Source: [Clostridium] fimetarium (GTDB lineage: Bacteria; Bacillota; Clostridia; Lachnospirales; Lachnospiraceae). Taken from it: a stretch of 64,000 nucleotides of DNA. The first letter of the stretch is position 1. Each line of letters begins with the position of its first letter. This document shows, in pieces, positions 28,325-36,584 of this stretch. The stretch is from assembly GCF_900111235.1 (NCBI RefSeq), contig NZ_FOJI01000001.1, forward strand, positions 372,001 through 436,000, written 5' to 3'. The translations under genes and the position numbers were made by a program. The notes below the pieces were generated by a model. It saw nothing but the letters and a program-made list of their open reading frames with translations, was not told the DNA's origin and did no database searches.

Positions 28325-29713
28325 ATGAACAAGGAAGAACGTATCACAATGCTAAGGGAAGCCCCAATCCCTCAGCTTTTATTGAAAATGGGATTGCCGA
28401 CAATGATAGGTATGCTGGTAACAGGATTTTATAATCTGATTGATGCCTACTTTGTTGGAGGACTTGGGACAAGCCAAATGGGGGCAATATCAATAGCCTT
28501 CCCTCTTGGACAAGCGATTGTCGGTATAGCGGTTATGTTTGGCGGTGGTGCAGCGGCGTATATATCCAGACTATTGGGAGAGCGAAAAAATGAAGAAGCA
28601 AATCATGTAGCTTCAACTGCTCTTTATTCAAGCCTTATTATCGGTGTTGTTGTAATCATTCTGCTAGAGTGTTTCTTAGATAAAGTATTATGGGGTTTAG
28701 GAGCAACGGAAACAATTTTTCCTTATGCAAAACAATATGCCATTATCTACGTAGCCAGCTCAATTTTCAACATATTTAATGTCACCATGAACAATATTGC
28801 TTCAAGTGAGGGAGCGGTTAAGGTTTCCATGACTGCGATGTTACTTGGTGCCGGACTGAATGTCATCTTTGCTCCGACTTTCATTTTCGGTCTGCACATG
28901 GGAATAATAGGCGCGGGTTTGGCAACGGCGGTTGCTCAAATTGTTACCTCTATCATGTATTTGTTTTACATATTGAAGAAAAAAAGCATCTTCAACTTTT
29001 CGCTAAAAGAAATTCGTTTGGAGGGTACAATCTTCAAGGAAATTTTTAAAGTGGGAATTGGAATCCTCGTCTTTCAACTTTCCACCAGTGTAGCTATTAG
29101 CTTAACAAATATGGCAGCGCAGCCATATGGGGATTCCGTCATTGCTGCAATGGGGATTGTAACCCGTGTGATCTCTATGGGCATCTATGCGGTATTTGGT
29201 TTTGCAAAAGGCTTTCAACCAGTTGCCGGATATAACTATGGTGCAGGACAATATGACCGGTTGCAAAGTGCGACAAAGATCGCAGTAAAATGGACTACCA
29301 TTTTTTGTGTGTTAATGACATTGCTCATGATTTTATTTCCTCAGCCGGTCGTTTCCTTATTTACAACGAACGATGCATCCGTCATAGAAATTGGCTCATT
29401 TGCTCTTCGTATCAATATCATAACATTCATTTTCTATGGCATAGAAGCAATTTACTGTATGCTCTTTATGGCACTTGGTAAACCGTTAGGTGGCTGGGTA
29501 CTTTGTGCCGGACGTCAGGCCGTGTTCTTTATTCCTATCATTTTAATGCTGCCCAAATTTATGGGATTAAACGGAGTGATAGCTGCTCAACCGATTGCCG
29601 ACATTATCACGATTATCATCATGGGAATTTTAGCAGTAAAGCTGAATGGAGAAATCAAGCATTCTGTAAAGGCGCAGGCATCTAATGCAAATTTGAATGT
29701 AATGGGCAAATAG
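28325..29713 (+). CDS. MATE-family multidrug efflux transporter
   Basis: 462 residues, about 12 hydrophobic segments in two similar halves (MatE x2). The start PIPQLLLKMGLPTMIGMLVT and the repeated P-TF/AP-motifs (NVIFAPTFIF, YNYGAG) match the MepA/NorM-type MATE family, which exports cationic drugs using Na+ or H+. AAAGGAG precedes the ATG. It is 45 nt behind the cation exporter gene and is probably part of the same TetR-controlled unit. The substrate is unknown. Confidence 0.9.
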   Translation: MNKEERITMLREAPIPQLLLKMGLPTMIGMLVTGFYNLIDAYFVGGLGTSQMGAISIAFPLGQAIVGIAVMFGGGAAAYISRLLGERKNEEANHVASTALYSSLIIGVVVIILLECFLDKVLWGLGATETIFPYAKQYAIIYVASSIFNIFNVTMNNIASSEGAVKVSMTAMLLGAGLNVIFAPTFIFGLHMGIIGAGLATAVAQIVTSIMYLFYILKKKSIFNFSLKEIRLEGTIFKEIFKVGIGILVFQLSTSVAISLTNMAAQPYGDSVIAAMGIVTRVISMGIYAVFGFAKGFQPVAGYNYGAGQYDRLQSATKIAVKWTTIFCVLMTLLMILFPQPVVSLFTTNDASVIEIGSFALRINIITFIFYGIEAIYCMLFMALGKPLGGWVLCAGRQAVFFIPIILMLPKFMGLNGVIAAQPIADIITIIIMGILAVKLNGEIKHSVKAQASNANLNVMGK

Positions 29714-29788
29714 TCTTGGTATTTACACTTGAGAATGAAACATGTCACCTAAGAATATAAAGGAACTTATATAAAAATTGAAGGAGAA

Positions 29789-30151
29789 ATGAAAATGAAA
29801 GTTAAGCATATTTTAAATCGGATTTATGTAAATGAGATGGATCAGGCAGTGGCATTCTATGAAAACTTGTTAGATGAAAAATGTAGTATGAGATTTGAGC
29901 ACAAGCAATTTCATTTGGAATTAGCACAAGTAGGCTGCATTTTAATTATTTGCGGTACGGACGAAGTACTGGAGTCTTTTAAAAACACAAAAGCAACATT
30001 TATTGTTGACTCCATAATAGAATTTAAGGATTTTCTATTAGAGAACGATGCCACGATAATGAAAGATGTAAAGGAAACTCCTACAGGGATTAATATGATT
30101 GTCAAACATTTTGACGGTATGATTGTAGAATATGTGGAACAACAAAAATAG
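29789..30151 (+). CDS. VOC/glyoxalase-fold protein
   Basis: 120 residues. A beta-alpha-beta-beta-beta VOC module begins HILNRIYVNEMDQAVAFYEN and ends with GMIVEYVEQ, where the E is a usual metal or substrate ligand. GAAGGAG precedes ATG 29789; ATG 29795 is an alternative. It lies 75 nt behind the MATE gene, at the end of the efflux cluster. Small VOC proteins act as resistance (bleomycin-type binding) or isomerase enzymes; nothing in the sequence fixes which. Confidence 0.75.
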   Translation: MKMKVKHILNRIYVNEMDQAVAFYENLLDEKCSMRFEHKQFHLELAQVGCILIICGTDEVLESFKNTKATFIVDSIIEFKDFLLENDATIMKDVKETPTGINMIVKHFDGMIVEYVEQQK

Positions 30152-30612
30152 TTCAATACAAAACTACCATAGGTAGGAATAGTTTTTTTATCAATCAAAT
30201 TTAAAATAGGTGTTACCCGCCAAAGAAAAAAACGGCACTTTGGGCGGGGCATTTCCTATGCAGAAATTATTGAACCCTCCAAACCCGTAAAGTTTGGAGG
30301 GTTGCTTTATGTGTTGGTCAATAATGACTGCGCTGCTGCGGATTCGCTGCAGCGACATTGAATCGCTTACATAAGAAATAGCCTTATAGGTACTTTCTTA
30401 AAAAAAGCCTGTACTTTTCATTGGAGAAGTATGGCTATCAACACGAACTATCGGAACATGTAGAATGCGAACTGAAACATGAGAGTGTACAAACGGACAA
30501 ATATGTCTGTGAGTATGCTCTTTTTTTGTTATACAAAATTACTGCAAGATGTAGATCCCCTCCCCTTGTCCTTCGTTTTCAACTCATTTTTGAAAATTAG
30601 GAGGACAAGAAT
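30152..30612 (+). other. Non-coding stretch with two hairpins and a short protein relic
   Basis: A terminator-like hairpin (CTACC-ATA-GGTAG, then a T run) lies at 30161-30189. A second, perfect 12-bp hairpin, AACCCTCCAAAC/GTTTGGAGGGTT, spans 30273-30303. An open frame from about 30409 reads SLYFSLEKYGYQHELSEHVE without a start codon and may be the tail of a lost gene. No intact gene is supported. Confidence 0.5.
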
Positions 30613-31026
30613 ATGTCAGAAAATAAGAAATATACAATCGTTGTTAAAAGTAGCCGTGTGGAAGTCAGCGAATCTGTCTACCGTGCATATCATAAAGAGC
30701 GTGAAGCTGAAAGATATCAAAAGAAACTTATTCATCAATTTGAGCTTTCCTTGGAACGATTCCAAGATGACGGTGTTAATGTGGAGTTTTCAATCACTCG
30801 TTTTCAACCGAGTATAGAGGACATGCTGATTGAGCAAGAACAGTTTCTGAAACTACATATAGCCCTTGATGCTTTAACGGTTGAAGAATGGCTGTTGATC
30901 CATAAATTATTTTTCAATGGTAAAAGTGAGCGAATACTGGCCGGAGAGCTCGGTATTCCACGGATGACCCTTAGTGATCGTAAGCACCGCATTCTCAGAA
31001 AGATGAGAAAAGTTATAGAAGATTAG
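30613..31026 (+). CDS. ICE-type sigma-70-like regulator
   Basis: 137 residues. The C-terminus has a sigma region 4 HTH, ALTVEEWLLIHKLFFNGKSE, then LAGELGIPRMTLSDRKHRIL. The N-terminal 70 residues (VSESVYRAYHKEREAERYQK) are the block seen in the small sigma-like proteins of Tn916- and Tn1549-type elements. TAGGAGGAC precedes the ATG. It stands at the start of the element's recombination block and probably controls excision or transfer genes. Confidence 0.8.
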   Translation: MSENKKYTIVVKSSRVEVSESVYRAYHKEREAERYQKKLIHQFELSLERFQDDGVNVEFSITRFQPSIEDMLIEQEQFLKLHIALDALTVEEWLLIHKLFFNGKSERILAGELGIPRMTLSDRKHRILRKMRKVIED

Positions 31027-31147
31027 AAATAAATCCGTCCAGCCCCCTTACTTTTTCCTTTATAGAAGTGAGGGGGATATTTATATTATTTCAAAACGAA
31101 ATATTCATATTAGAGGCAAATTTACAAAAAAGGAGGTGACAGTTGAT

Positions 31148-31504
31148 GTGAAATATTTTGACGCAGAACAAATAAAAATCATGGGTGAAAGAATAAAAAA
31201 CGCAAGAATAAAATCTGGATTAACACAAAGAGAAGTTGCGGATGAGTTAGGAGTTACAAGTGAAATGGTTATCAGAATTGAAAAAGGGAAAAGTGCTTGT
31301 AAGACGGATCATATATTTATTCTGTGTCAGTTATTCAATATATCAGCCGATTACCTTCTTTATGAAAAAAAGATGCAAGAGGAAAAAATTGCAAACTTAA
31401 AGTTGGATAATATGATAGATAATCTTCTACAGGATGTTGACGAATTTGAAAAGAATAAAATATTTAGAATAATACAATTGATGTTAGAAAAACAGCCATC
31501 ATGA
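31148..31504 (+). CDS. Xre-family repressor of the element
   Basis: About 118 residues. The HTH reads MGERIKNARIKSGLTQREVA, then DELGVTSEMVIRIEKG, followed by a helical tail. AGGAGG at 31131-31136 lies 11 nt before GTG 31148; a GTG at 31136 overlaps that site and is less likely. The stop codon lies inside the 39-nt hairpin that terminates the gene. Its position matches the regulators found next to the recombination genes of conjugative transposons. Confidence 0.82.
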   Translation: MKYFDAEQIKIMGERIKNARIKSGLTQREVADELGVTSEMVIRIEKGKSACKTDHIFILCQLFNISADYLLYEKKMQEEKIANLKLDNMIDNLLQDVDEFEKNKIFRIIQLMLEKQPS

Positions 31505-31533
31505 CCTCGAATTTGCTTCGAGGTCATGATGGC
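31495..31533 (+). terminator. Perfect 17-bp hairpin terminator over the Xre stop codon
   Basis: GCCATCATGACCTCGAA and TTCGAGGTCATGATGGC pair perfectly around a TTTGC loop, followed by TATTTTA. The Xre stop codon (31502-31504) is within the left arm. Confidence 0.75.
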
Positions 31534-31599
31534 TATTTTACGAATTTGCTTCTATCACAGTTGCATATGTTTTTTAGTTATCATTAAGCCAGGTTCGAA

Positions 31600-32090
31600 A
31601 GAGCCAGACTGTTCTTTGAAAACTTAATAGGACACGCATATACCTAGATGATATTTTCGCCTTTCTATAAATAGAAAGGTGGCAGAATCCCATTTCGTGC
31701 GATGACTATCCTGCGGCTATTACCGTTGCCCATAAAGGATAAGAGCAGAGGGTTGTGCCTACCTGTGTTGCAGCAGGAGGTAATGAAATATGACTGGCAC
31801 CTGCCTTTGCAGAAAGCAAGGACAGAGAGTGGCTACTTACAGATAATGCCTGGATGGGCAAGGCTGAAATGTAGTGATAGTTAAGCTGACTTAGTATATG
31901 TTACCCGGCTGGGGGAGAGTACCGAGAGGTTGGTCGAAAGACCAGGGAAGTAAAAGTGTAGTTACACTTTCTTATCTTCCCACACAAGTGGATTCCAATT
32001 TAGAACCTATAAACAGATATTGAAGAAAAAATGCAGCAATTGTAATGGAGTCCTTTTGTGTGAGGAGATAAGGTGCACATTATTGAATCT
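31600..32090 (+). ncRNA. Candidate structured RNA, possibly a group II intron relic
   Basis: About 490 bp with no supportable protein. The base composition is richer in G than the flanks, and several stems can be seen: CCTTTCTAT/ATAGAAAGG near 31661-31679, a GAAA-type tetraloop hairpin TGGTCGAAAGACCA near 31932-31945, AAGTGTAGTTACACTT near 31955-31970, and a long closing stem of CACACAA...GGATTCC with GGAGTCC...TTGTGTG (about 31982-32063). GTGCG at 31697 resembles a group II intron 5' end, but no domain V or reverse transcriptase is seen. The class is not resolved. Confidence 0.4.
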
Positions 32091-32117
32091 ATATTATAAG
32101 AAAGAAAGGTGATAGTA

Positions 32118-32507
32118 ATGAGAACACAAATAGATGTTATAAACTGTCAGCGTGAATATGCAGGAATTGGATTTATGAAAAACAGAAAGTCAGATGACAA
32201 GCTTATGAATATAGGAGCTGAGATGATTGCTTATGGCAAAAAGCACGCCATTAATCTTGTAGATATCGTTCACGATGATGGAAGTGGAATTGATGCTGAT
32301 AGAACAGTAATGGATAAACTAATTCAATGGATGGAGAAAGATTTCATTAAAGTTGTGCTAGTTCGTTCTGTATTTGAAATTACAACAGATAAGCATGATT
32401 TACAGGTATTTCTTAGAAAAGCAGAATCGTTAGGAGTATCAGTTCATTTAATGGAACATGTATGTAATCCTTGTTATGTACCATGGGATGGTGGGGATGG
32501 ATGCTAA
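32118..32507 (+). CDS. Degenerate resolvase-fold protein 1
   Basis: 129 residues. The layout matches the catalytic domain of serine recombinases: VDIVHDDGSGIDADRTVMDK, then LIQWMEKDFIKVVLVRSVFE, then LRKAESLGVSVHLME parallels the DDGxSGxxxxRxxF, DxVIVxxLSRxxR and LxxxGVxxxS blocks. The N-terminal R-x-S nucleophile motif is absent, as is the catalytic arginine pair. It is therefore probably DNA- or partner-binding, not catalytic. AAGGTGAT precedes the ATG. It is the first of a cluster leading to the real recombinase at 33883. Confidence 0.55.
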   Translation: MRTQIDVINCQREYAGIGFMKNRKSDDKLMNIGAEMIAYGKKHAINLVDIVHDDGSGIDADRTVMDKLIQWMEKDFIKVVLVRSVFEITTDKHDLQVFLRKAESLGVSVHLMEHVCNPCYVPWDGGDGC

Positions 32508-32649
32508 AAAAACATACTACATAACATTTCAAAGTGAGACGGTAGTATTTGATGGAAATGGTAATAAATTGGTTAGTTGTCCAACCGAAGATGAGGCTAA
32601 AGAATATATTGAACAATTGGAGAATATGGAGGCTAAGAAAAATGAATAA
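32497..32649 (+). CDS. 50-residue conserved-looking small protein
   Basis: MDAKKTYYITFQSETVVFDG, then NKLVSCPTEDEAKEYIEQLE: a small beta-hairpin plus helix protein. It overlaps the preceding gene by 11 nt and the next by 8 nt, the tight packing of a translated operon. GGTGGGG lies directly before the ATG. Not recognised; probably an element accessory gene. Confidence 0.45.
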   Translation: MDAKKTYYITFQSETVVFDGNGNKLVSCPTEDEAKEYIEQLENMEAKKNE

Positions 32650-33022
32650 AGCACAGATGTATATAAGAGCAAAGGGAACCGAAACAGAAGGTATAAATTT
32701 TATAAAAGAAATGGGAACTATGTTATGCGTTTCAGGAATTGATGATTTAGAAGTTGACTTGGTAGTTGAATTACACGATAGCGGTGAAGGAGATTATCTT
32801 GCAAATTTAGTTAAATCAATTCGTACTGGTAAATGCAATATTATTATTGTTGATTGTTTGACAAGCTTTTATAACAGTGAAAAAAAGGCGAAAGAATTTG
32901 CCTTATTCCTTATAACTTTGGGAGCAATCATTCTAGTAAAAAAGGGAAATGAACTTGTTTTATATAGGGATGATAATGATTATGAAGTTCAGTTAACAGA
33001 AGCATATAGAAGTAGATATTAA
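32642..33022 (+). CDS. Degenerate resolvase-fold protein 2
   Basis: 126 residues. AQMYIRAKGTE is where a recombinase has AAIYxRVSTxE, and VVELHDSGEGDYLANLVKSI, then CNIIIVDCLTSF, then LGAIILV follows the same fold order. The nucleophilic Ser is not in its R-V-S context. It has low identity with the preceding paralogue. Its start overlaps the 50-residue gene by 8 nt, and GGAGG lies upstream. Together with the gene at 32118 it forms a pair of apparently inactive resolvase-like proteins ahead of an active one. Confidence 0.5.
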   Translation: MNKAQMYIRAKGTETEGINFIKEMGTMLCVSGIDDLEVDLVVELHDSGEGDYLANLVKSIRTGKCNIIIVDCLTSFYNSEKKAKEFALFLITLGAIILVKKGNELVLYRDDNDYEVQLTEAYRSRY

Positions 33023-33056
33023 TTTGTAATTAATATAATTAAGTAAATCAAAAGGA

Positions 33057-33082
33057 GGTCGGCTAGAAAAATCTAGCCGACC
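33057..33082 (+). promoter_or_regulatory. 10-bp perfect hairpin before the PemK-like gene
   Basis: GGTCGGCTAG and CTAGCCGACC surround AAAAAT. The left arm overlaps AAAGGAGG, a good ribosome site with no start behind it, and the right arm ends 14 nt before ATG 33097. It may attenuate or protect the toxin-like mRNA; no T-tract follows. Confidence 0.5.
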
Positions 33083-33096
33083 AGATTGGAGAGAAA

Positions 33097-33594
33097 ATGA
33101 AGATTAGAGAATTTAATGAAGACTATTCTGAAATAACTAGACCAACAAGAAATAACAATGTCTTCCGCAACGGTGATGGGAGCGGAAACAATTACAATAA
33201 AGCGCTAAATACGATTGAAAGAGCATTAGCTATGGAACCTGTTAAAAAAGGTGATATTGTACTAATTAATATGGGAGATGACACAGAACATTGTAAAATG
33301 GTTGGTTCTCGTCCTGCTATTGTATGTGGTCGTTTCATTCCAGACTGTCCTGTGATTCTTGTGATTCCGATGACACAATCATTTAGACAGATTGATAGAC
33401 CAGAACATATCTTTATAGATAAGAATGACTGTGAAAATTTGAGAGAATCAGGAATGGCAATGTGTGAACAATTGTGCAGTGCGGATCGTACGCAGGTTAT
33501 TAAGAAAATTGCAGTTATTACGGATAGGAGATTGATAGAAAAAATTAATATAGCACTTATCTATCAGCTTGAACTGCTGGATAGTCAGGAGTGA
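33097..33594 (+). CDS. PemK/MazF-fold protein
   Basis: 165 residues. After a 48-residue N-terminal extension, KKGDIVLINMGDD, then GSRPAIVCGRF, then VILVIPMTQS, then MCEQLCSADRTQV is the CcdB/PemK beta-barrel order (G-D-I/V, R-P-A-V/I, V-x-P-x-T/S, Q-x-R-x-D). The usual RNase toxins have similar catalytic R and T/S residues, here R-P and M-T-Q. No antitoxin of the MazE type is adjacent, so it may be an RNase, a regulator or part of the recombination module. TTGGAGAG precedes the ATG. Confidence 0.75.
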   Translation: MKIREFNEDYSEITRPTRNNNVFRNGDGSGNNYNKALNTIERALAMEPVKKGDIVLINMGDDTEHCKMVGSRPAIVCGRFIPDCPVILVIPMTQSFRQIDRPEHIFIDKNDCENLRESGMAMCEQLCSADRTQVIKKIAVITDRRLIEKINIALIYQLELLDSQE

Positions 33595-33599
33595 ACAAA

Positions 33600-33743
33600 A
33601 TGGCAAAAGAATTGGAATTAGCAAAGAAATTAGCTGTTCTTGGAAAGCTTTATTGCATGTTATTACTCAGTGAAAACGAGTACACAGCAGTGAAAAAGAG
33701 AATTATGAGAGAATATAATGTGGTCAGTTTTATGAATACATAA
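33600..33743 (+). CDS. 47-residue small protein behind the PemK-like gene
   Basis: The ATG is 5 nt after the PemK-like stop, and CAGGAG lies 7 nt upstream, inside the end of that gene, so it is probably translated. The sequence (KLAVLGKLYCMLLLSENEYT, then AVKKRIMREY) is two amphipathic helices, reminiscent of SHOCT-like segments. It is a possible partner of the PemK-like protein, but no antitoxin family is recognised. Confidence 0.5.
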   Translation: MAKELELAKKLAVLGKLYCMLLLSENEYTAVKKRIMREYNVVSFMNT

Positions 33744-33882
33744 TATAGTAGAATGCCGGTGAAAAATATTCATCGGCATTTTCACACGTTCGTTCATATT
33801 TAACTTTTGGATTATAGTAAAGTCAGAAACAAATATGAAAGGTTTCTGATTTTACTATACTTCAAGAGAGGAGGAGGTCAAT

Positions 33883-35568
33883 ATGGCAGAAGTTGAAGTA
33901 ATAAAAGCAAGTGAAGGTACGGTAAACAGACGTAGAGATACTATCGGAAAAGGATTGACGCTGGAAAGACAGAGAGTTGCAGCCTATGTGAGAGTAAGTA
34001 CCGATGGAGAGGAACAGTTACAGAGTTTTCAGTCTCAGATGGAATACTATACAGATAAAATATCCAAGAATAAGGATTGGGCATTTGTTGGTATCTATTC
34101 AGATGAAGCAATAACTGGAACGAAGACATCAAAAAGAGATGGTTTCTTAAATATGATTAATGACTGTATGAACGGCTTAGTAGATGTTGTTCTAACAAAA
34201 TCTATTTCTAGATTTTCACGTAATCTTGTTGATACGTTACAGTATGTGCGTATGCTAAAAGAGAAGAATGTGGCGATTATTTTTGAGAAAGAGAACATTA
34301 ATACTCTTTCGATGGAAAGCGAAATGGCATTGGCATTATTGAGCACACTGGCACAGAATGAAGTTGAATCTTTATCAGCTAATACAAAAATGGGACTTAA
34401 GATGAAAATGAAACGCGGTGAATTATTAGGCTTTAATGGTTGTCTGGGATATGATTATCATCAGGAAGATAAGTCACTTAGCATGAACGAAGAGGAGGCT
34501 GATATTGTTCGATGGATTTTCAATCGTTATAATCAAGGATATGGTGCCTACACTATAGCGAAAGATTTGACCAGATTAGGTAAGAAAAACAAGAAAGGTA
34601 TCGTTAAATGGACTGACAGTGGCATCAGAGGAATTATCTCGAATGAGAAATACAAAGGAGATTTACTTCTAGGTAAGACTTTTACAGTAGATCCACTTAC
34701 TAAACGCAGGCTTGATAATATGGGTGAAGAAGATCAGTTTTATATTAAAAATCATCATGAAGCAATCGTATCTGAGGAAGAGTGGAATATGGCTCAAGAA
34801 ATTCGTAAAAGTAGATATGGCAAGAACACAAGTATTATAGAAGGAACAAGAGAAAAGCAGTCGCGTAAATTTGCATTTAGCAGCATGTGTGAATGTGCGT
34901 ATTGCGGAACAAAATTCTCAAGAAGATCACATCATCAAGATACACAACATAAAAAGCCAGTTTGGGTATGTAGAACGGCTGCAAATAAGGGAAAGGCTAG
35001 TTGTCCTGATAGTAAAGCTATTGATGAATCTATTCTTGAAAATGCTTTCGTAGAATCCTTTCAGTTATTGGCTGATAATTTTGATGATATCTTAGAGTCA
35101 GTATTAGAATCTATTGAGATTGAGTTATCCAGTACAGATAATAGTGAGAGACTAAAACGTGTTGATAAGAGCTTGGCAACAGTGGAAACCAAGCGAAAGA
35201 AATTGACTGACATGCTGCTTGATGATAAAATTTCAAAAGAGGCTTATGACGAAAGATTTGATGAATTTACACGGAAAATCAGCCAGACTAAGCAAGAGCA
35301 GCAGATTTTGATTGAAAATGAAGCTGCAAAGAAAGATGTCGGTAAGAGAATGAAGGAAATAAGGGCACGAATTTCTGAAGTTAAGGTAATGGATAGATTT
35401 GATCGTGCTGTATTTGAAAGTATCGTAAAAAAAGTTATTATTGGTGAGGTGGGTGAAGATGGGAAATCTGATCCATACAAAATCACTTTTGTACTGAAAG
35501 GGCTTGCAGATTTTTCAATATCAGATGCAAGGAAGCGATACAAGAATTTGCATAAGCAAATAAGCTAA
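33883..35568 (+). CDS. Large serine recombinase (integrase of the element)
   Basis: 561 residues. The resolvase domain (28-170) carries the nucleophile in VAAYVRVSTDGEEQ and the family blocks YSDEAITGTKTSKRDGF and VDVVLTKSISRFSRN. The Recombinase domain (180-290) includes WTDSGIRGIISNEKYKGD. A zinc ribbon follows, CECAYCGTKF ... WVCRTA ... C (near 335-375), then a coiled-coil arm (410-490). This is the TndX/TnpX type that excises and inserts conjugative transposons. GAGGAGGAGG precedes the ATG. It sits at the end of the module, consistent with an element boundary soon after 35.6 kb. Confidence 0.92.
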   Translation: MAEVEVIKASEGTVNRRRDTIGKGLTLERQRVAAYVRVSTDGEEQLQSFQSQMEYYTDKISKNKDWAFVGIYSDEAITGTKTSKRDGFLNMINDCMNGLVDVVLTKSISRFSRNLVDTLQYVRMLKEKNVAIIFEKENINTLSMESEMALALLSTLAQNEVESLSANTKMGLKMKMKRGELLGFNGCLGYDYHQEDKSLSMNEEEADIVRWIFNRYNQGYGAYTIAKDLTRLGKKNKKGIVKWTDSGIRGIISNEKYKGDLLLGKTFTVDPLTKRRLDNMGEEDQFYIKNHHEAIVSEEEWNMAQEIRKSRYGKNTSIIEGTREKQSRKFAFSSMCECAYCGTKFSRRSHHQDTQHKKPVWVCRTAANKGKASCPDSKAIDESILENAFVESFQLLADNFDDILESVLESIEIELSSTDNSERLKRVDKSLATVETKRKKLTDMLLDDKISKEAYDERFDEFTRKISQTKQEQQILIENEAAKKDVGKRMKEIRARISEVKVMDRFDRAVFESIVKKVIIGEVGEDGKSDPYKITFVLKGLADFSISDARKRYKNLHKQIS

Positions 35569-35607
35569 TAACAATTATTATTCAATAAGAAGAAGGGGCT
35601 GTTTAAA

Positions 35608-35775
35608 ATGAGCACTCAAAACGACTTATTGGATGGTAATGATAGCAACCTAGAGCGTCTTTCTAGTGAGGCACCAGAGCAATCTGATATGTGCCTAAAT
35701 TGGCAGGACGACGTAGATAATAACTTCCCTAATAGTGAACCCGACGCATGTGGAGACGTGCTGTCTGCTATATAA
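35608..35775 (+). CDS. 55-residue acidic ORF ending in a direct repeat
   Basis: Acidic and polar (many D, E, N, S), beginning MSTQNDLLDGNDSNLERLSS, with AGAAGGGG upstream of the ATG. Its last six codons lie inside a 62-bp direct repeat whose second copy is at 36487. It may be the 5' part of a gene cut by insertion of the GNAT cassette. Not recognised. Confidence 0.35.
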   Translation: MSTQNDLLDGNDSNLERLSSEAPEQSDMCLNWQDDVDNNFPNSEPDACGDVLSAI

Positions 35776-35817
35776 ACGCTAGGCAGATTGAAATTGCAGA
35801 ATTTTGAATGATAAAAA
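35756..35817 (+). repeat. 62-bp direct repeat, copy 1
   Basis: Matches 36487-36548 at 59 of 62 positions. The two copies, 731 bp apart, bracket the GNAT gene. The copy begins ACGTGCTGTCTGCTATATAA and ends GATAAAAA. Confidence 0.9.
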
Positions 35818-35863
35818 GTATGTAGAAAAATAATTTGGAATAATAATTTAAAGGAGAAATCAA

Positions 35864-36373
35864 GTGATTTTTGAACTTTTACCTATCACAGAAATAGATA
35901 TGCCCAAATTCAAAAAGGACATACAGGAAGCTTTTCAAAAAGGTTTTGAGGATGTTTACGGCAAGACTGATGGTACGATACTGCCTGAAAAGGATATTGA
36001 CCGTTCATTGAATGCAAAAGGGTCTGCCGCATACAAGGCAGTTGTTGACGGAGAATTTATGGGCGGTGCAGTTGTGGTGATTGATGAAGCAACAAAGTAC
36101 AACCATCTTGATTTGTTGTACGTGAAATACGGCACACAGACAAAAGGTGTCGGCTTTGAACTTTGGAAAGCTATTGAAAAACTTTATCCGGACACAAAGG
36201 TATGGGAAACCTGCACTCCCTATTTTGAAAGGCGTAACATCCATTTTTATGTGAACAAGTGTGACTTTCATATAGTTGAATTTATTAACGAAAAAAATTC
36301 TGTTGCCGACACACCTGACGATTTCATCGGTGACGGCGGAGAAGGAATGTTTGTGTTCAAAAAACAGATGTAA
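35864..36373 (+). CDS. GNAT-family acetyltransferase
   Basis: 169 residues. GTG start with AAGGAG 8 nt upstream. Central GGAVVVIDEAT, then DLLYVKYGTQTKGVGFELWK, is the acetyl-CoA-binding strand and loop of GNATs (Q/R-x-x-G-x-G/A pattern, here QTKGVG). The C-terminal part YFERRNIHFYVNKCDFHIVE is the usual last strands. G+C and codon use look higher than the neighbours, and it is flanked by a 62-bp direct repeat, so it looks like a recently acquired cassette. The substrate is unknown. Confidence 0.82.
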   Translation: MIFELLPITEIDMPKFKKDIQEAFQKGFEDVYGKTDGTILPEKDIDRSLNAKGSAAYKAVVDGEFMGGAVVVIDEATKYNHLDLLYVKYGTQTKGVGFELWKAIEKLYPDTKVWETCTPYFERRNIHFYVNKCDFHIVEFINEKNSVADTPDDFIGDGGEGMFVFKKQM

Positions 36374-36438
36374 ATCGTGAGAATAGTTATGAATTAAACA
36401 AATTCCAATTTGAAGATATGGATAGAGGGTGGTAAACT

Positions 36439-36513
36439 ATGGATGCTTTTGAGACAACAGACAAAAAAGGCGATTTGTTTCCGTTAACGTGCTGTCTGCT
36501 ATATAAAAGCTAG
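36439..36513 (+). pseudogene. 24-codon gene start cut by the direct repeat
   Basis: ATG 36439, with GAGGGTGG upstream, reads MDAFETTDKKGDLFPLT and then runs into direct-repeat copy 2 and stops. The start looks genuine and the rest of the gene is missing. In copy 1 the repeat is read in a different frame by the preceding ORF, so the repeat replaced the continuation of both. Confidence 0.4.
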
Positions 36514-36548
36514 ACAGATTGAAATTGCAGAATTTTGAAGGATAAAAA
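36487..36548 (+). repeat. 62-bp direct repeat, copy 2
   Basis: Second copy of the repeat at 35756-35817, with three substitutions and no gaps. Confidence 0.9.
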
Positions 36549-36584
36549 ATTGTTCTCCTTCATAGAAAAATAGCTTACCCTTGA

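Noticed and set aside
30479-30817. 112-residue frame overlapping the sigma-like gene
   Set aside because: It lacks a ribosome site and is out of frame with the well supported sigma-like protein.
31702-31884. A 60-residue protein inside the structured region
   Set aside because: The composition is odd, there is no ribosome site, and it overlaps several RNA stems. More likely a chance frame in a structured RNA.
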